Assembly: GCA_023078555.1 (NCBI GenBank) | Contig: CM041203.1 | Span: 4,548,538 to 4,612,537, forward strand | Source: Ulva prolifera | Taxonomy: Eukaryota > Chlorophyta > Ulvophyceae > Ulvales > Ulvaceae | Direction of reading: 5' to 3' | Length of the DNA stretch: 64,000 nucleotides | Shown: positions 32,801 to 43,321 of the stretch, one piece after another | Position numbering within the stretch: the first letter of the stretch is position 1 | How the letters are laid out: each line of letters starts with the position of its first letter | The notes under the pieces: generated by a model | Databases searched by the model: none | The model's input: the letters and a program-made list of their open reading frames with translations, nothing else | Told to the model about the DNA's origin: nothing | Program-made: the position numbers and the translations under genes

Positions 32801-34908
32801 CCAGGCGCAAGAGCCCCGGAAGAAAGCACACGCAGCCAAGGCAGCGGAGCAAAGAAACAGCGAAACCCCCACTGTAGCCATTGCTCTTGTGGGGCGAACG
32901 GCTGTTTGTATCACCGTGCAGCTGCTGCGAAGGTGTCCATGGTTGTGAGCCGGCTGACCTGAGTGTGAACCCTGTCAGCTTGCAATTGGATGCGCCAGTG
33001 CTCGTTCGCAACTAACGGGCACCTCAAGGGCCTGTGACCTCGGCTGCGTTCCAGCTGCCTGCATACACGTGCACGCTGCAGCAGCAAGCGACAGCCAGAT
33101 AGCCAGATGTGAGTAGACACCAATGGCATTGCGAAATTGCTGTCACGAGTGCCTGCACATACCATAACACCTGCGCTGGCCCACAATTTAAAGTACAGCA
33201 ATATTGCAGCTGCATATGCTTTGCAGCTAGCAGCTACAAGGGCGCACTCACCTGCAGAGTGCCAGCGTACGTGCAGCTGCCCTGCAACACTGAAGCGCGG
33301 CCAAGAAGCAGCCAAGAAGCAGCCAGCGCTGGCTCACGGCATCGCCTCTTACTCCATAAACACTGTCGGTCTGTGGCTGAGGATGCTACTCAGCAGCTGC
33401 CGCATGCACGATGGATGGCAGGCTCACATCATCATTCACGTGAAGCGGCAAAGCACATCTAATGTCGAAGCACGCAGTGAATCGCCGGCCAGAGATGTCC
33501 TCTTCGCCTCCTCGTTTACGGTATACCTGCACACTGGCAGAGCACCCAGTGCCATGTGCAAGCTTCCAGACTTAATTGTCACGACCAGTTAATAGTCACC
33601 CTCAACAGGACAAGCGTGCTAACAAACTCAGCACCAGAGCATAACTCAAAATCGATGTGCATGCTGTGGAATGTCAACCAGCACTGAAGGTTGCTACAAG
33701 AACAAAAAGGCGGCGAGGCGGGCAGCGCCGCAAAACCAGCAAGCTGCGCAAGAACACAAGCACCAACCCGGTCCAACACACGCACTCCACGGTCGTATTG
33801 GTATGTGTACGTTTGCATGATTGTGTAAAGCTGCGGGTAAGCTGCCCCCTTGGCCAGATACATATCATCTCATCTGCCGTAATTTCAGCATAACGTTTTT
33901 CTCTTTCTGTCGTGACAGCGGGGGCTCAGTGAACACGACAGTGTTCACCTGCGAAAGTCTACCTCTATGCAATCAAAATATCCAACTGCCATGACTCTCT
34001 GCACAGACCTATGCATGCCATGCACTGGACTACACAGCAACTTCGCACGACACTTTCCCGAGAGGCAGAGGACCTAGGACTACAGTCAGAGCAACGGCAG
34101 TGAGACAGGGCGGCGCTCTGAAATGCACACCGAGGGCCTCTGCGGCGCTTACGCCGGCAAGAGCCGCCAATACGGATTCACTGCATTAATGCCCTCCGTC
34201 AAGCCTCCGGAAGTGCCGACGCGGACTTGCTGTTCACCGTCTGGGAGCTCCGTTCTGTCTGGACGTCCATGCGTACTCGCAGAGACACATGCAATCAGGG
34301 TGTGGTGTTCGGTGCGTGAGGGCAAGTGTGGCGAGGCCAAGTGCGCGGCAGGCATCGCCGACTCGCTAGGCAGTGCTGGCCCGCACATCTTGTGGCGGTC
34401 AGGCGGTGGCCAGGCAGCGGCAGCGGCGGCGGCGTGACCGGGGACATCGGCAGTTTGTTCGTGCGCAGCAGCAGCAAAGGGCGCGCGGCCTGGGCAGATG
34501 GACCTTCTTCAGCTTTGACAGTAGCGCGGAGGGCATGCGAGTGGTCGGCAGGCACAGGCCGGGACTGCCCTGAAGCAGCACAGGCCGCGGTGGCAGCCAT
34601 CGTCAGGGGTGACAACTGCAGTGGGCATGCATATGCATATGCATATGGGCGGGGGCACGCGGCGGGTGGTGAAGTCCAATGCTTTCAGCGTACATTCGAT
34701 GGGCACCTGTGAGGCCCTCTCACATGCATGCATGCATTGCGTTTCACAGCCCCTCTCTGCAGCCGCGTGTACACGAGAGGGGCAGGCAGCACCGCAGGAT
34801 CGCCGCAATCGCAACACCGCTTTGCGCACCGCGGACTCACCTGAAGGTTATGCAGCCTCTCGCACTCAGGACGGGCGGGGCGCCACGACGCAGCACCCCA
34901 TACATCGG
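32801..34908. other. Intergenic, nothing recognised
   Basis: Many short frames on both strands but none with a domain signature. A stretch of alternating TGCATA (34,626-34,648) could adopt unusual structure. I see no RNA gene. Confidence 0.4.
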
Positions 34909-34986
34909 CATATGTGGTCCCGTTAACTCAGAGTTGTCAATGTCCAATAGGATACGGCTCAATAAATTCAGGTTCATTTTATTTTA
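34909..34986 (+). repeat. Dispersed repeat family B (possible SINE tail), copy 1
   Basis: The block catatgtggtcccgttaa through caatgtccaataggatacgg and ggttcattttattttac matches the reverse strand of 51,055-51,133 almost base for base, and matches 38,767-38,820 with an internal gap. Confidence 0.65.
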
Positions 34987-35255
34987 CATCAGTGGCGGGT
35001 AGCACGGCCGCACACACACGACCATCCGCACACACTCAGCCAAACCTCTATATCCTGCGAGATTACATGCATTCTTGCACGCACATGTGTGAGTGGAGGT
35101 TGGTGTTTGACAAGGAGAGGGGGCCAGCATCGCAGAAAGAGCGGGCAGCTCGATGCCCAAATGACCAATTCTGCACCGAAAAAGTGGTGTTTGTGTGCAT
35201 TGGTGTGGGAGTGCCTCCTCTGCATGTGCCGTGCGTAATGACGGGGCTGGGCGAT

Positions 35256-35300
35256 TGTGGCACTCCAGTGGTATAGCGGCCATGTCACTGGATTGCCACA
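35256..35300 (+). mobile_element. 45-bp palindromic (MITE-like) element with 5-bp target duplication
   Basis: Arms TGTGGCACTCCAGTG (35,256-35,270) and CACTGGATTGCCACA (35,286-35,300) differ at one position. The loop gtatagcggccatgt is the reverse complement of the loop at 20,840 with one mismatch. GCGAT flanks both ends (35,251-35,255 and 35,301-35,305). Confidence 0.75.
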
Positions 35301-35444
35301 GCGATTGCTCGCTCTTCCGGGGACAGCTGGCCGTGGCGTGGGTGTGCAGCGTCGGTGACACTGTTACTGTGCTGCTCGCTGCTCCTGCACTGCTACCTGC
35401 CTTCCTGCATCTGTCTAAAGAATAAACAATTGTTTGTCACACCG

Positions 35445-35705
35445 AGTACAGGGCCCGGGCATGCTCTCGGAATCCACTCGCAAATCCACTGACTCATTCA
35501 TGGCACTACGCCGGGCACGAGCGCATACCACAGCCCTGCCGGCAATTCCAACCAAAGATTGAAGCCCCGCACGGAGCCCATGTTCATTCCCTTAACACAT
35601 AAGCATTCCCTCTGGGCAACGACACGCTCACCCGGCGCAGAGCATTCGTCACAAACACACCATGGACCACCACACCACACCGGGACGCATCCTCCGCCGG
35701 TCGAT
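35445..35705 (+). repeat. Dispersed repeat family A, copy 2
   Basis: Same blocks as at 28,140: actacgccgggcacgagcgc, aaagattgaagccccgcacg, ggcgcagagcattcgtcaca. It carries a short insertion with an extra cattccct repeat near 35,590-35,610. Confidence 0.65.
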
Positions 35706-36179
35706 TCAAGTGATCCATAGCAGGCTGTCCCAACCGACCCTGTGTCTCACACGACAACGGCACACCGTTATATGCATCAGGGCCGTACGCACGATATGCA
35801 TCGCGCTTCTGCACGTCGCGCACCACCGCAGCAGACCCGCCCCCCCGAGCAGTGCGGCTGCAATGGGTACCAGCACTGGGGCTCACAATCGGCACGTCCC
35901 CTATGCACAAGGGGTCATCAGGCGGCACAAACATGATATCCCCACCTTCTCCCTGGCCATCGCCATGAGCACCTCCTCCGAGGAGTCCTGCACGGCGGCG
36001 GCCTGCACCCGAGGCCCCGCCGCACCCGAGGCCCCGCCGCACCCGGGTGCTAGGCCTGGCCACCTCTCACCACCGTTGCCGCCGGCGCCGCACCCTGCGC
36101 GGCGTTCGGCACGGGCCGCCCCACATGGCCGTTGTGCCTAACATCGGCATCGGTGGACGGAGCAGTGTTTGTATGTTTG

Positions 36180-36580
36180 TTCTGACACAGGACGGAGGCC
36201 CGGCATGCAACCGATTCTTGAAATGCATACTCAACCCACTGACTCATTCATGGCACCAGGCCGGGCATGAGCTCGAGGCACAGCCCTGTCAGTAGTACCT
36301 GCCATGTATGTTTGTAATTACAAACAAGAGAGGCCGGGTACCGGGCCGTTCCTAGGAATGCATCCGCAAACCCACTCACGTGTTCATGGCACTAGGCCGG
36401 GTATGAGCACGTACCACAGCCCTGCCGGTGGTGCCAGCCAAAGATTGAAGCCTCGCACGGAGCACAAGAGCACTCCCCTAGCGCAACGCAACACTCAACC
36501 GGCGCAGAGCATTCATCACAAACAAAGCACGCTTCACCGTACCACACCGAGACGCGACCGCCGCCAGCCGAATCAAGTGA
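36180..36580 (+). repeat. Dispersed repeat family A, partial plus full copy in tandem
   Basis: A truncated copy (about 36,185-36,300) is followed directly by a full one (about 36,305-36,580). Both begin with a tgtatgtttgt-like stretch and share the ggccgggcatgagc block. The tandem arrangement echoes the doubled start near 28,104. Confidence 0.65.
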
Positions 36581-36854
36581 CCCATAGCAGGTATATGTTT
36601 GTATGCATGAATTCGTAGCCGTATGTTGTAAAGTCGCGCACAGCCGGCTGCTCCGCCTGGCCTCCCCGTGCGCACACTGGCGACACCCCGCACACCCATG
36701 CACACCAACTCGGGCCCATGCACACCAACTTGGGCAGGCGCTGATTTTCCGACGAGCAGCTGGATTTGCTGCCGAGCAGCCCCGATCGTCCGTGAACGTA
36801 CGTCGTTACGAACGGCCGTGTCCATCGTGCCCACATGCACGCTCACGTTGCTTA

Positions 36855-36877
36855 AAAAAAAACCAAAAAAAAAAATC
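36855..36877 (+). repeat. A-rich tract
   Basis: Two A runs (nine and eleven bases) separated by cc. It could be a retroposed 3' end but has no recognisable body. Confidence 0.5.
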
Positions 36878-37611
36878 CCAGAGAAAACTTTTGAACTAAA
36901 GAAACCCCCTATGCATGGGCTGTCATTGCTCACGTTCCATGCGAGGGAAACTGTCCCACTATGCGGCATGGGCAGACCCGCAGCGGCGACTGTGCAAGGA
37001 TAGGCTGTATGGGTGCTCAGCTGAGGTCCTCCACGTGTGCATGCTTTGGCCGCGTCACCTTCACATGCCCTTGCACTTGCACACCCCCCAGCCATATTTT
37101 CCCATTTGCCCTTGCACTTGCACACCTCCGTGCCGGATCTCTGAGTTGTCCACGTCCCCAAGGACATGGCTATGAATACGGACGTACGTGCATACATACT
37201 CCACAGGCTGTGCACTCATGACTCTGCAAGTGAGCCGCACCAAGTCGCCAAGCAGCGCGGCAGAACCGTCGTCCGCTCTCTGCACCGGCCTCCTTGAGCC
37301 TGTGGTGAGGCCCCGGGTCAAGGCCCCCTGCGGCCACCCCCGGTGCCTGCGTGTAGCCGCAGATCTAGACAACCACCGACAGCCTGCACCGGCGATCCCA
37401 CAGTACCATCCATTAGATAAGTAGACTTGAAGCGGGTATGTACGAGCAGAGCAACACGTGCCTGCGCCGGTCCCCGACTGGATCTGCAGCAGGCCTGCAA
37501 GCTTGAGGCACTGCCCGATCACTTCCAAAAACGCTCCTGGGGTCCCCCCCCCTGCACCATCCCGCAGACAGCGCCATACCACGATCAGTACCAGGTACTT
37601 GTTTCGTGCTG

Positions 37612-40394
37612 TCACGCGAGATCTTGCGTCACCTTCTGCGACTGCCAGCCCAGCAAAAGGCAGACGCAGCACACGATGTGACACAGCTGAGTGACCGCCC
37701 GCCTGCCCCAGTGGGGGTGCGCAGCATGCAGCACGGCACGCGACGCGCGGTGCGCAATCCCTGCAGCGGGGGCCGCCGCGCCGCCGCGAGTACGGCCGCG
37801 GCAGAGTGCCGCGATCGCCTCGCACAACGCCATTGCCAGCGGTTTCGGCGACATCACTGGTTCGCCCAGCGCCACGCCCCCCGCGCCACTGCACGCGGCC
37901 CGGCCATCACACATCCCACCCCCACATGCACCTACTCCTTCCTGAGGCGGCACCACCGGCCCACCCTGACCGTCCTCCGCCTGCGCCTCTACCCCCGCAT
38001 GCACACACCGGCGCTCGGCACTGAGGTTCCGGTGGTGGCTGCACTCCTCCTGGGATTCCGGAGGTGGGCATGGGTTGACGTCACCGACAACGGAGGGGCT
38101 GCCTGTCGCCGCCACTGCAGCAGGATGCACATACACACGCCGCGCACGCTGCGCAGAGTCATGCTGTGTGAAGTCGTGGTTCAGCTGTGCGGCCTCTGTT
38201 GCATCATTCGCAGCAGCCGCGGCGAAGGGGGGCTGGCCGGTTGTAGGCGACTCGACGGGCGCCGTGGCTGCTGCGTCGGGGGCAGGCTGCGTGGCCGCAA
38301 GTGGCAAAGCGGCAGCGTGTGCATCAGCAACGGCGGCGGCGGCCGCTGGCGTGGCGGCGCCGAAGGCGGCGGCCAGCTCCTGGAACCGGGGCGACTTGCG
38401 GCGGGCGGCAGTTCTGGCCTGGTAGTTCTGAGACATCTCGCGCGCCCCCTTTGGCAGGTCCTCCACAAACCACTGCTGCTCAAACAGCGCGGCCATGCTG
38501 CCGAAGCGCGCCGCAAAGTCCGCAGCGGGCAGACGCCCTGCCGCAAACACGTTCTTCAGCCACGCGACGATCTCGCCGTCCACCGGCATGCCAGAGGCCT
38601 CTGCACATGCGGCTTTGTAAAGGCAACAATGGCCTGTTGGGGTGCGGACGTTGCATAGCTGCACGAATGACAGGGCGTTTCACAGGAGCCGCCGCTGTCG
38701 GTGCAGCAATCGTCTCCTCACTGCTACAAATGTATATATAGCAATGATGCCTTGATTACCGCTTGGCATGTGGTCCCGTTGAGCATACGGCTCAGAAAAT
38801 CTGAGTTCACTTTACTTGACTGCAGTCTCAGCTGAATAATCATCGTGCCTGGCCTGGGCTGGGGCCTCCAGAACGGGTGCTTTGCGTCGCCCGCACGGGG
38901 CCCTTCGACCGGCACATGCCACAGCAAGGCAACTCCAATGCACGTAGCGAGCACATCCGTATCGGCACACGCATCAGCCGCTTTGCACAGAGGCAGGGGA
39001 GGCGCACTGGTGTAGGTGACACCGGCGTCGCCATCCCACTGCGGAGCGGCCTTGCCCGCCCACGCCCCGATCTCGCCCCGGCTGAACGGGAAGCGGCAGA
39101 AGAGCATGTAGTGCAGGGCCACCGCCAGCGCCCAGACGTCGCACGCGACCTTGAAAGCCTTCAACATTCCACTTGTCATCACCGTGGTGGCGCCGGGATC
39201 GGCCGCGATGCGGGCGGCTTGCGGGGTTGTATGGAGCGCCGCACACCCCTTCTACATGCACAGCACATCCTCATATTCGCCTCGTGTTCACAACAACCTG
39301 TGCATGTGCGACGCTGTGCGACACTGTGCGACACTGTGCGACACTGTGCGACTGTGCATAGCCAGCTGCTGATTTCATGTGCTTCCCAGAGCATGGGCAA
39401 GCAGCTGACGCCCTGAGCTCTTGGCAGAAGAGGACGCGGCGCACCGCGGCGATGGCCTCGCAGGGCAGCTGGAACGTCTCCACCACCGCCAGCGGCAGCC
39501 CCCCGCCGGCCCACCTCACCTGCAGCGCCGCCGGGCTGAGCTCGTGCAGGTACAGGCCGCTGCCGTGCAGGAACTCTGCTGTGGTGGCGAGCTGCTGCGT
39601 GAGGTAGAGGGCGGCGCACACCGGCAGGCCGTCCGGGCCGCCTCGGCGCACCACCTCAAACAGGGCGCCGCCGTTGGCCCGGCTCATAAAGAAGCAGAGG
39701 TGCTGCCCGATGCAGGTGAAGTCTTCCAGGGCGGCAACATGCGGGTGGACGAGGGCCCTGCATGGCGCACAGGTGACTGCTGGGCCATGCATGCATGAGC
39801 TGGCATGGAGAGGGGCCGGGGGCCGTGGTGAAATGAGCCTCCACGTGTGTGCCGTCACGCGTGGAGGGCGGCACCTCGTGGCGGCTGCCTGTGTGACATG
39901 CCGCAGGCACAGCCACTTGCTGCTTGCAGTTCTGTACTAGCGTCCATGCATTGTGTTCGGGTGTAGGCACTCATCGGCGCGCAGCCGTGCACCAAGGGGC
40001 AAGCAGGATGCTCTTAACGTGCGGATGGCTGGCAGACGAGTCCGCTAGAGCCCGGACGAGGGCCTGGCAGATGTGTCCTCTAGAGCCATCACGAGCCACA
40101 CGCATGGGCGTGGCCTTCAGCACTCCGGAGCGAGGATGCACGCAGATGTCAGCACAGAGGTCCATCGAGTGTGGAGCGCACGACAGCGACGGACGCGGGG
40201 GGGGGTGGCTGGAGGGGGCACAGTGCAGGTGCAGGTATGCATGTGCGGCAACATGGAGTGGCGCACATTTGCGTCAGGGCCCGGGTACAGAAGGTGCCGT
40301 CCGCCAGGTCAGCGCAGATGGCTCGGCCGTTGAGCAACTTGTGCTCGCCGATGACTGTGAAGCAGGCTTGCCCACTGGACTCTAGCTCGGCCTC
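37612..40394 (-). CDS. SnRK2-like pseudokinase, copy 2 (5' exon not found)
   Basis: Paralogue of the gene at 28,975 with the same four-exon plan: 40394-40267, 39757-39445, 39251-39023 and 38600-37612. Exons 1 and 2 have exactly the same lengths as in copy 1 (128 and 313 bases). The kinase-like lobe is kept (LVHPHVAALEDFTCIGQHL; CDVWALAVALHYML; QQWFVEDLPKGAREM), but the subdomain II Lys is replaced (RALTQM) and HRD, DFG and APE are again absent. The last exon stays open about 330 codons to a stop at 37,612, giving a much longer Ala/Pro/His-rich tail than copy 1; an unseen intron could shorten it. The intron between exons 2 and 3 holds a 10-bp tandem repeat. Start codon not located. Confidence 0.7.
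38767..38820 (+). repeat. Dispersed repeat family B, internally deleted copy
   Basis: Reads catgtggtcccgttgagc then atacggctcagaaaatctga, that is, the ends of the family B block with about 27 bases missing in the middle. It lies just upstream (on the plus strand) of the exon 3 end of pseudokinase copy 2. Confidence 0.55.
39305..39357 (+). repeat. 10-bp tandem repeat in a pseudokinase intron
   Basis: The unit tgtgcgacac is repeated about five times with minor variation. It lies in the intron between exons 2 and 3 of pseudokinase copy 2; copy 1 lacks it. Confidence 0.8.
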
Positions 40395-40658
40395 CTGCAC
40401 GCATGGGGGTCACACGTCACCAGACGAGGATTGTTCGCTTGCAACGGCAGCACCGGTCATCATAGCCACCGGTCATCATAGCCATTGCATCATGCATGGC
40501 GCGCATATATGCCACATCAGCATGCGTGCATGGCGCGGACTCTATGAGCGGATAAGCTCAGGGGAGCAGGAGCGCCCGATGATGCGGCTCTCTTGTCTAA
40601 GAGCTGCATGGTGTGAATGCATGCGTGGAGACGTCAGCTCACGCGCCTTGGACCGGTG

Positions 40659-40695
40659 CACACCTGGCAAGGTGAGCACACCTGGCAAGGTGAGC
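40659..40695 (+). repeat. 18-bp tandem duplication
   Basis: acacctggcaaggtgagc occurs twice in a row, just upstream of the first recognised exon of pseudokinase copy 2. Confidence 0.7.
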
Positions 40696-40699
40696 CCTC

Positions 40700-43320
40700 G
40701 AGCGGGCAGAAGCTCGAAGGCGTACAGCTTGAAGCTCCACCTTGCCAGCAATTCAAGAATTCTATTAATGAAGGAACGTGGCAGGCAGCTTGGGGCGGGC
40801 GCCGTGCGCTGGCGATTGTACTTACGTACACACACCGGAACACTACACCAGGCCTGGCCACATCAGATTGCTGCCCTGTGGCGGAAATCTGGTATAGAAG
40901 CAGTGCAAAATTTTTAGAGGAGAGTGAACGGGCTCACATCAGCTATCAGCAGTAGCATCTGTCCCGTAATAGCTCCCCCACACACAGCCACACTGCAGCA
41001 GCGCCACACACAAACACACGCACCAGTCCAATACTTGATATCTTGATTAGCAGCTGTATAATATCGAGCAGTCTGGGGTGCGCACATCAACGTGTTCGAC
41101 CTGAAAGCCTTTCTTGTGAAGACGAGCTGCAAAGCTCTCATGGTCATTCGCAGCGGCAGCAGCCGCGCGCACACTGGCCGTTCTCGGCACAGGCTGCACA
41201 GTTTGGGTGGCCAACATGATTCCCGTCGACTCTGCCTCACAGATAACCTTCTCCAAGCCGTGGCCGAAGATTAGCGGTCAACGTCGTGTCGGGCCGTCGA
41301 TGGCAGGACGTGCGCGTTGCAGATGTGACTGCACCTTTATCTGGATACCTGGGAAGTAACACTTCGGCGCTCAAAGCATACCAATTTCAATCGAAGCGGT
41401 TGCGATGTAGGCCGTTTGACGCGCGTACTTATATTACACGCGTGCCGATGCATCGCGTGTCGCGATCTCTAGAACAGAAGGTGGTTGACGAATGCACCTG
41501 CCCGGCAGCGGCACGAACGCGGCTACGCGTTCACCGTCGGCGCGGAGCGAGGGGCGGGGGGGGTAATTACATTTTAAGTTGCTCGAGCAACTCCCAGCTC
41601 CTCCCAACCGATGCGATCGTGATCACCCAAGTTAACCTTCCACGGCATACGAGGAGGCCCTGTGAGCTGCATGTTGAAGGGGTTTCGTTTTCCTGGAGTT
41701 GTTGATGTCTAATCAGGATGTGGCAAGCAATTTGACACAAAGTTCACTCCGCGACGGTGACGCTGCATATCTGCCTCACAGCTGCATATGGCCATATGAC
41801 CACACCGCTGCAGATCTCACCTGCAGATACATGGGCATCCAATGCCGTGCACTTGCCCGGCCGCTGTCTGAGTCATGCCGCTGCACGTGGGGCACCAGCT
41901 GCCCACTTGGCACCCAGGGTGCCACCTGACTCCTCAACGTGGCCGTGATGAGGCCGAGTCGCCGCCGCCGCGCAGCCTCCCAGTCTGCTCTCCTCCTCGT
42001 CAGGGCAGTGTCGGCCCTGCCACAGTTAGGCCTTTGCGTTTGGATTTACATAGGTGTGTGGGCACCCGGGTGCAACAGTCCGGCCGGACAGTGCTCTGCC
42101 CGCCTTGCTGCCTTTGTCCTTGTAACACAGTCCAGCAGTCCAGCCGGACAGTGCTCTGCCGCGGCGCCCGCCAGGGTGCGGTCTGCCTGTGTCCAGGGGC
42201 GCTGCGGCGAGCTTGTGTGGTGAGGTGGCAGTGGAGCATGAGTCGGATGTGCCTCAAGGTTAGTGTCCGAGAGGCGGGTGACCCCTCACAACGCGCATGC
42301 ATCGGGTGTCAAGGGTCCACACTGTGGGTGTCCCGAGGGCACGCTCCTGGGGCTGATTGCGCGCTAATTTCGGAAGAGGCCAAGGCCCCCGACGCCCAGG
42401 TGGGTGAAGCTAATGTGCAAACCCTTCTGATTTGCATGACTGCAACTGTAGGATATGTTGGTCACATATGCCATGGGGTGCAGTTCACAGGCAGCTGCAA
42501 GGCAGGTGGAAGGCAGGTGGAAGGCAGGAAATCTACCAATGCGAATGTCACAGGTGTAGATTTCGATCATGGCCTACGCAACTTTGTTTTGTACATGACT
42601 GAAGTTCCGTCATTCTTGGCAAGGATGGCATGATGGCATGACAGGCACAAGGCTAATTTTCTTGCGGTGGATTCTGCATGCCTTCCGACTCCGACTGTGA
42701 GCCTGACCAAGGGCTGACGAACGACTGTGCAAAGGCACCTGGTGCACGCATGGCAACGATTGCGTGGATGTTGTTGCGCTGTATAATGTTTTACAGCGTA
42801 CAGATGCAATATGACTCCTGATCTTGAACCCCCGATGGGAGCATGATGCCCCTATCTTAGAGATACAGCCTTGTACAGATTGATGACGCTTGTGCGCGTG
42901 ATCGTTGTGGCTGTCTGCAGTGCATGCCGCAATTGCTAAAACATGCACTGGCGTCTGATCATGGCCAGGAAACATGAATGCAGCTGTCGGGTGTCCTCTC
43001 AGGAACAGTCATTTCGCAAAGCAGGACTGCCTGCGGTGGCGTGCGGCCGCGTGCGCCACATCTGACTTGGAAAATTTGTTGCCTAGTTGCGCGGTGCTTT
43101 GAACTCACTCGTCTGGTTAGGCAACCACGAGTTTAATTGATGACAACCAGGACGTCCCTTCAGCGCTGCAGCGTGGCTTACGGCTCCTCACCACTGCAAC
43201 GGTCTGCCACAGCGCTGGGAGCACTGTGAAACGGAGAGAGGCAGGTACCTCTCGACTTTTGGGGCACAAGTGCAATCTAAGTGTGCTAACATGAGCTAAG
43301 CGTGCATTTTTCAACACCAG
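40700..43320. other. Intergenic, short tandem duplications only
   Basis: No supported gene. A duplicated block (agtccggccggacagtgctc at about 42,077 and its near copy at about 42,138) and a threefold 11-mer (gcaggtggaag, about 42,500-42,530) are visible. The upstream exons of pseudokinase copy 2 should lie here, but I could not identify them. Confidence 0.4.
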
Positions 43321-43321
43321 C

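Noticed and set aside
41047..41256. Minus-strand frame LEKVICEAESTGIMLATQ as first exon of pseudokinase copy 2
   Set aside because: It looks coding, but nothing similar is found upstream of copy 1 and no phased donor links it to the exon at 40,394.
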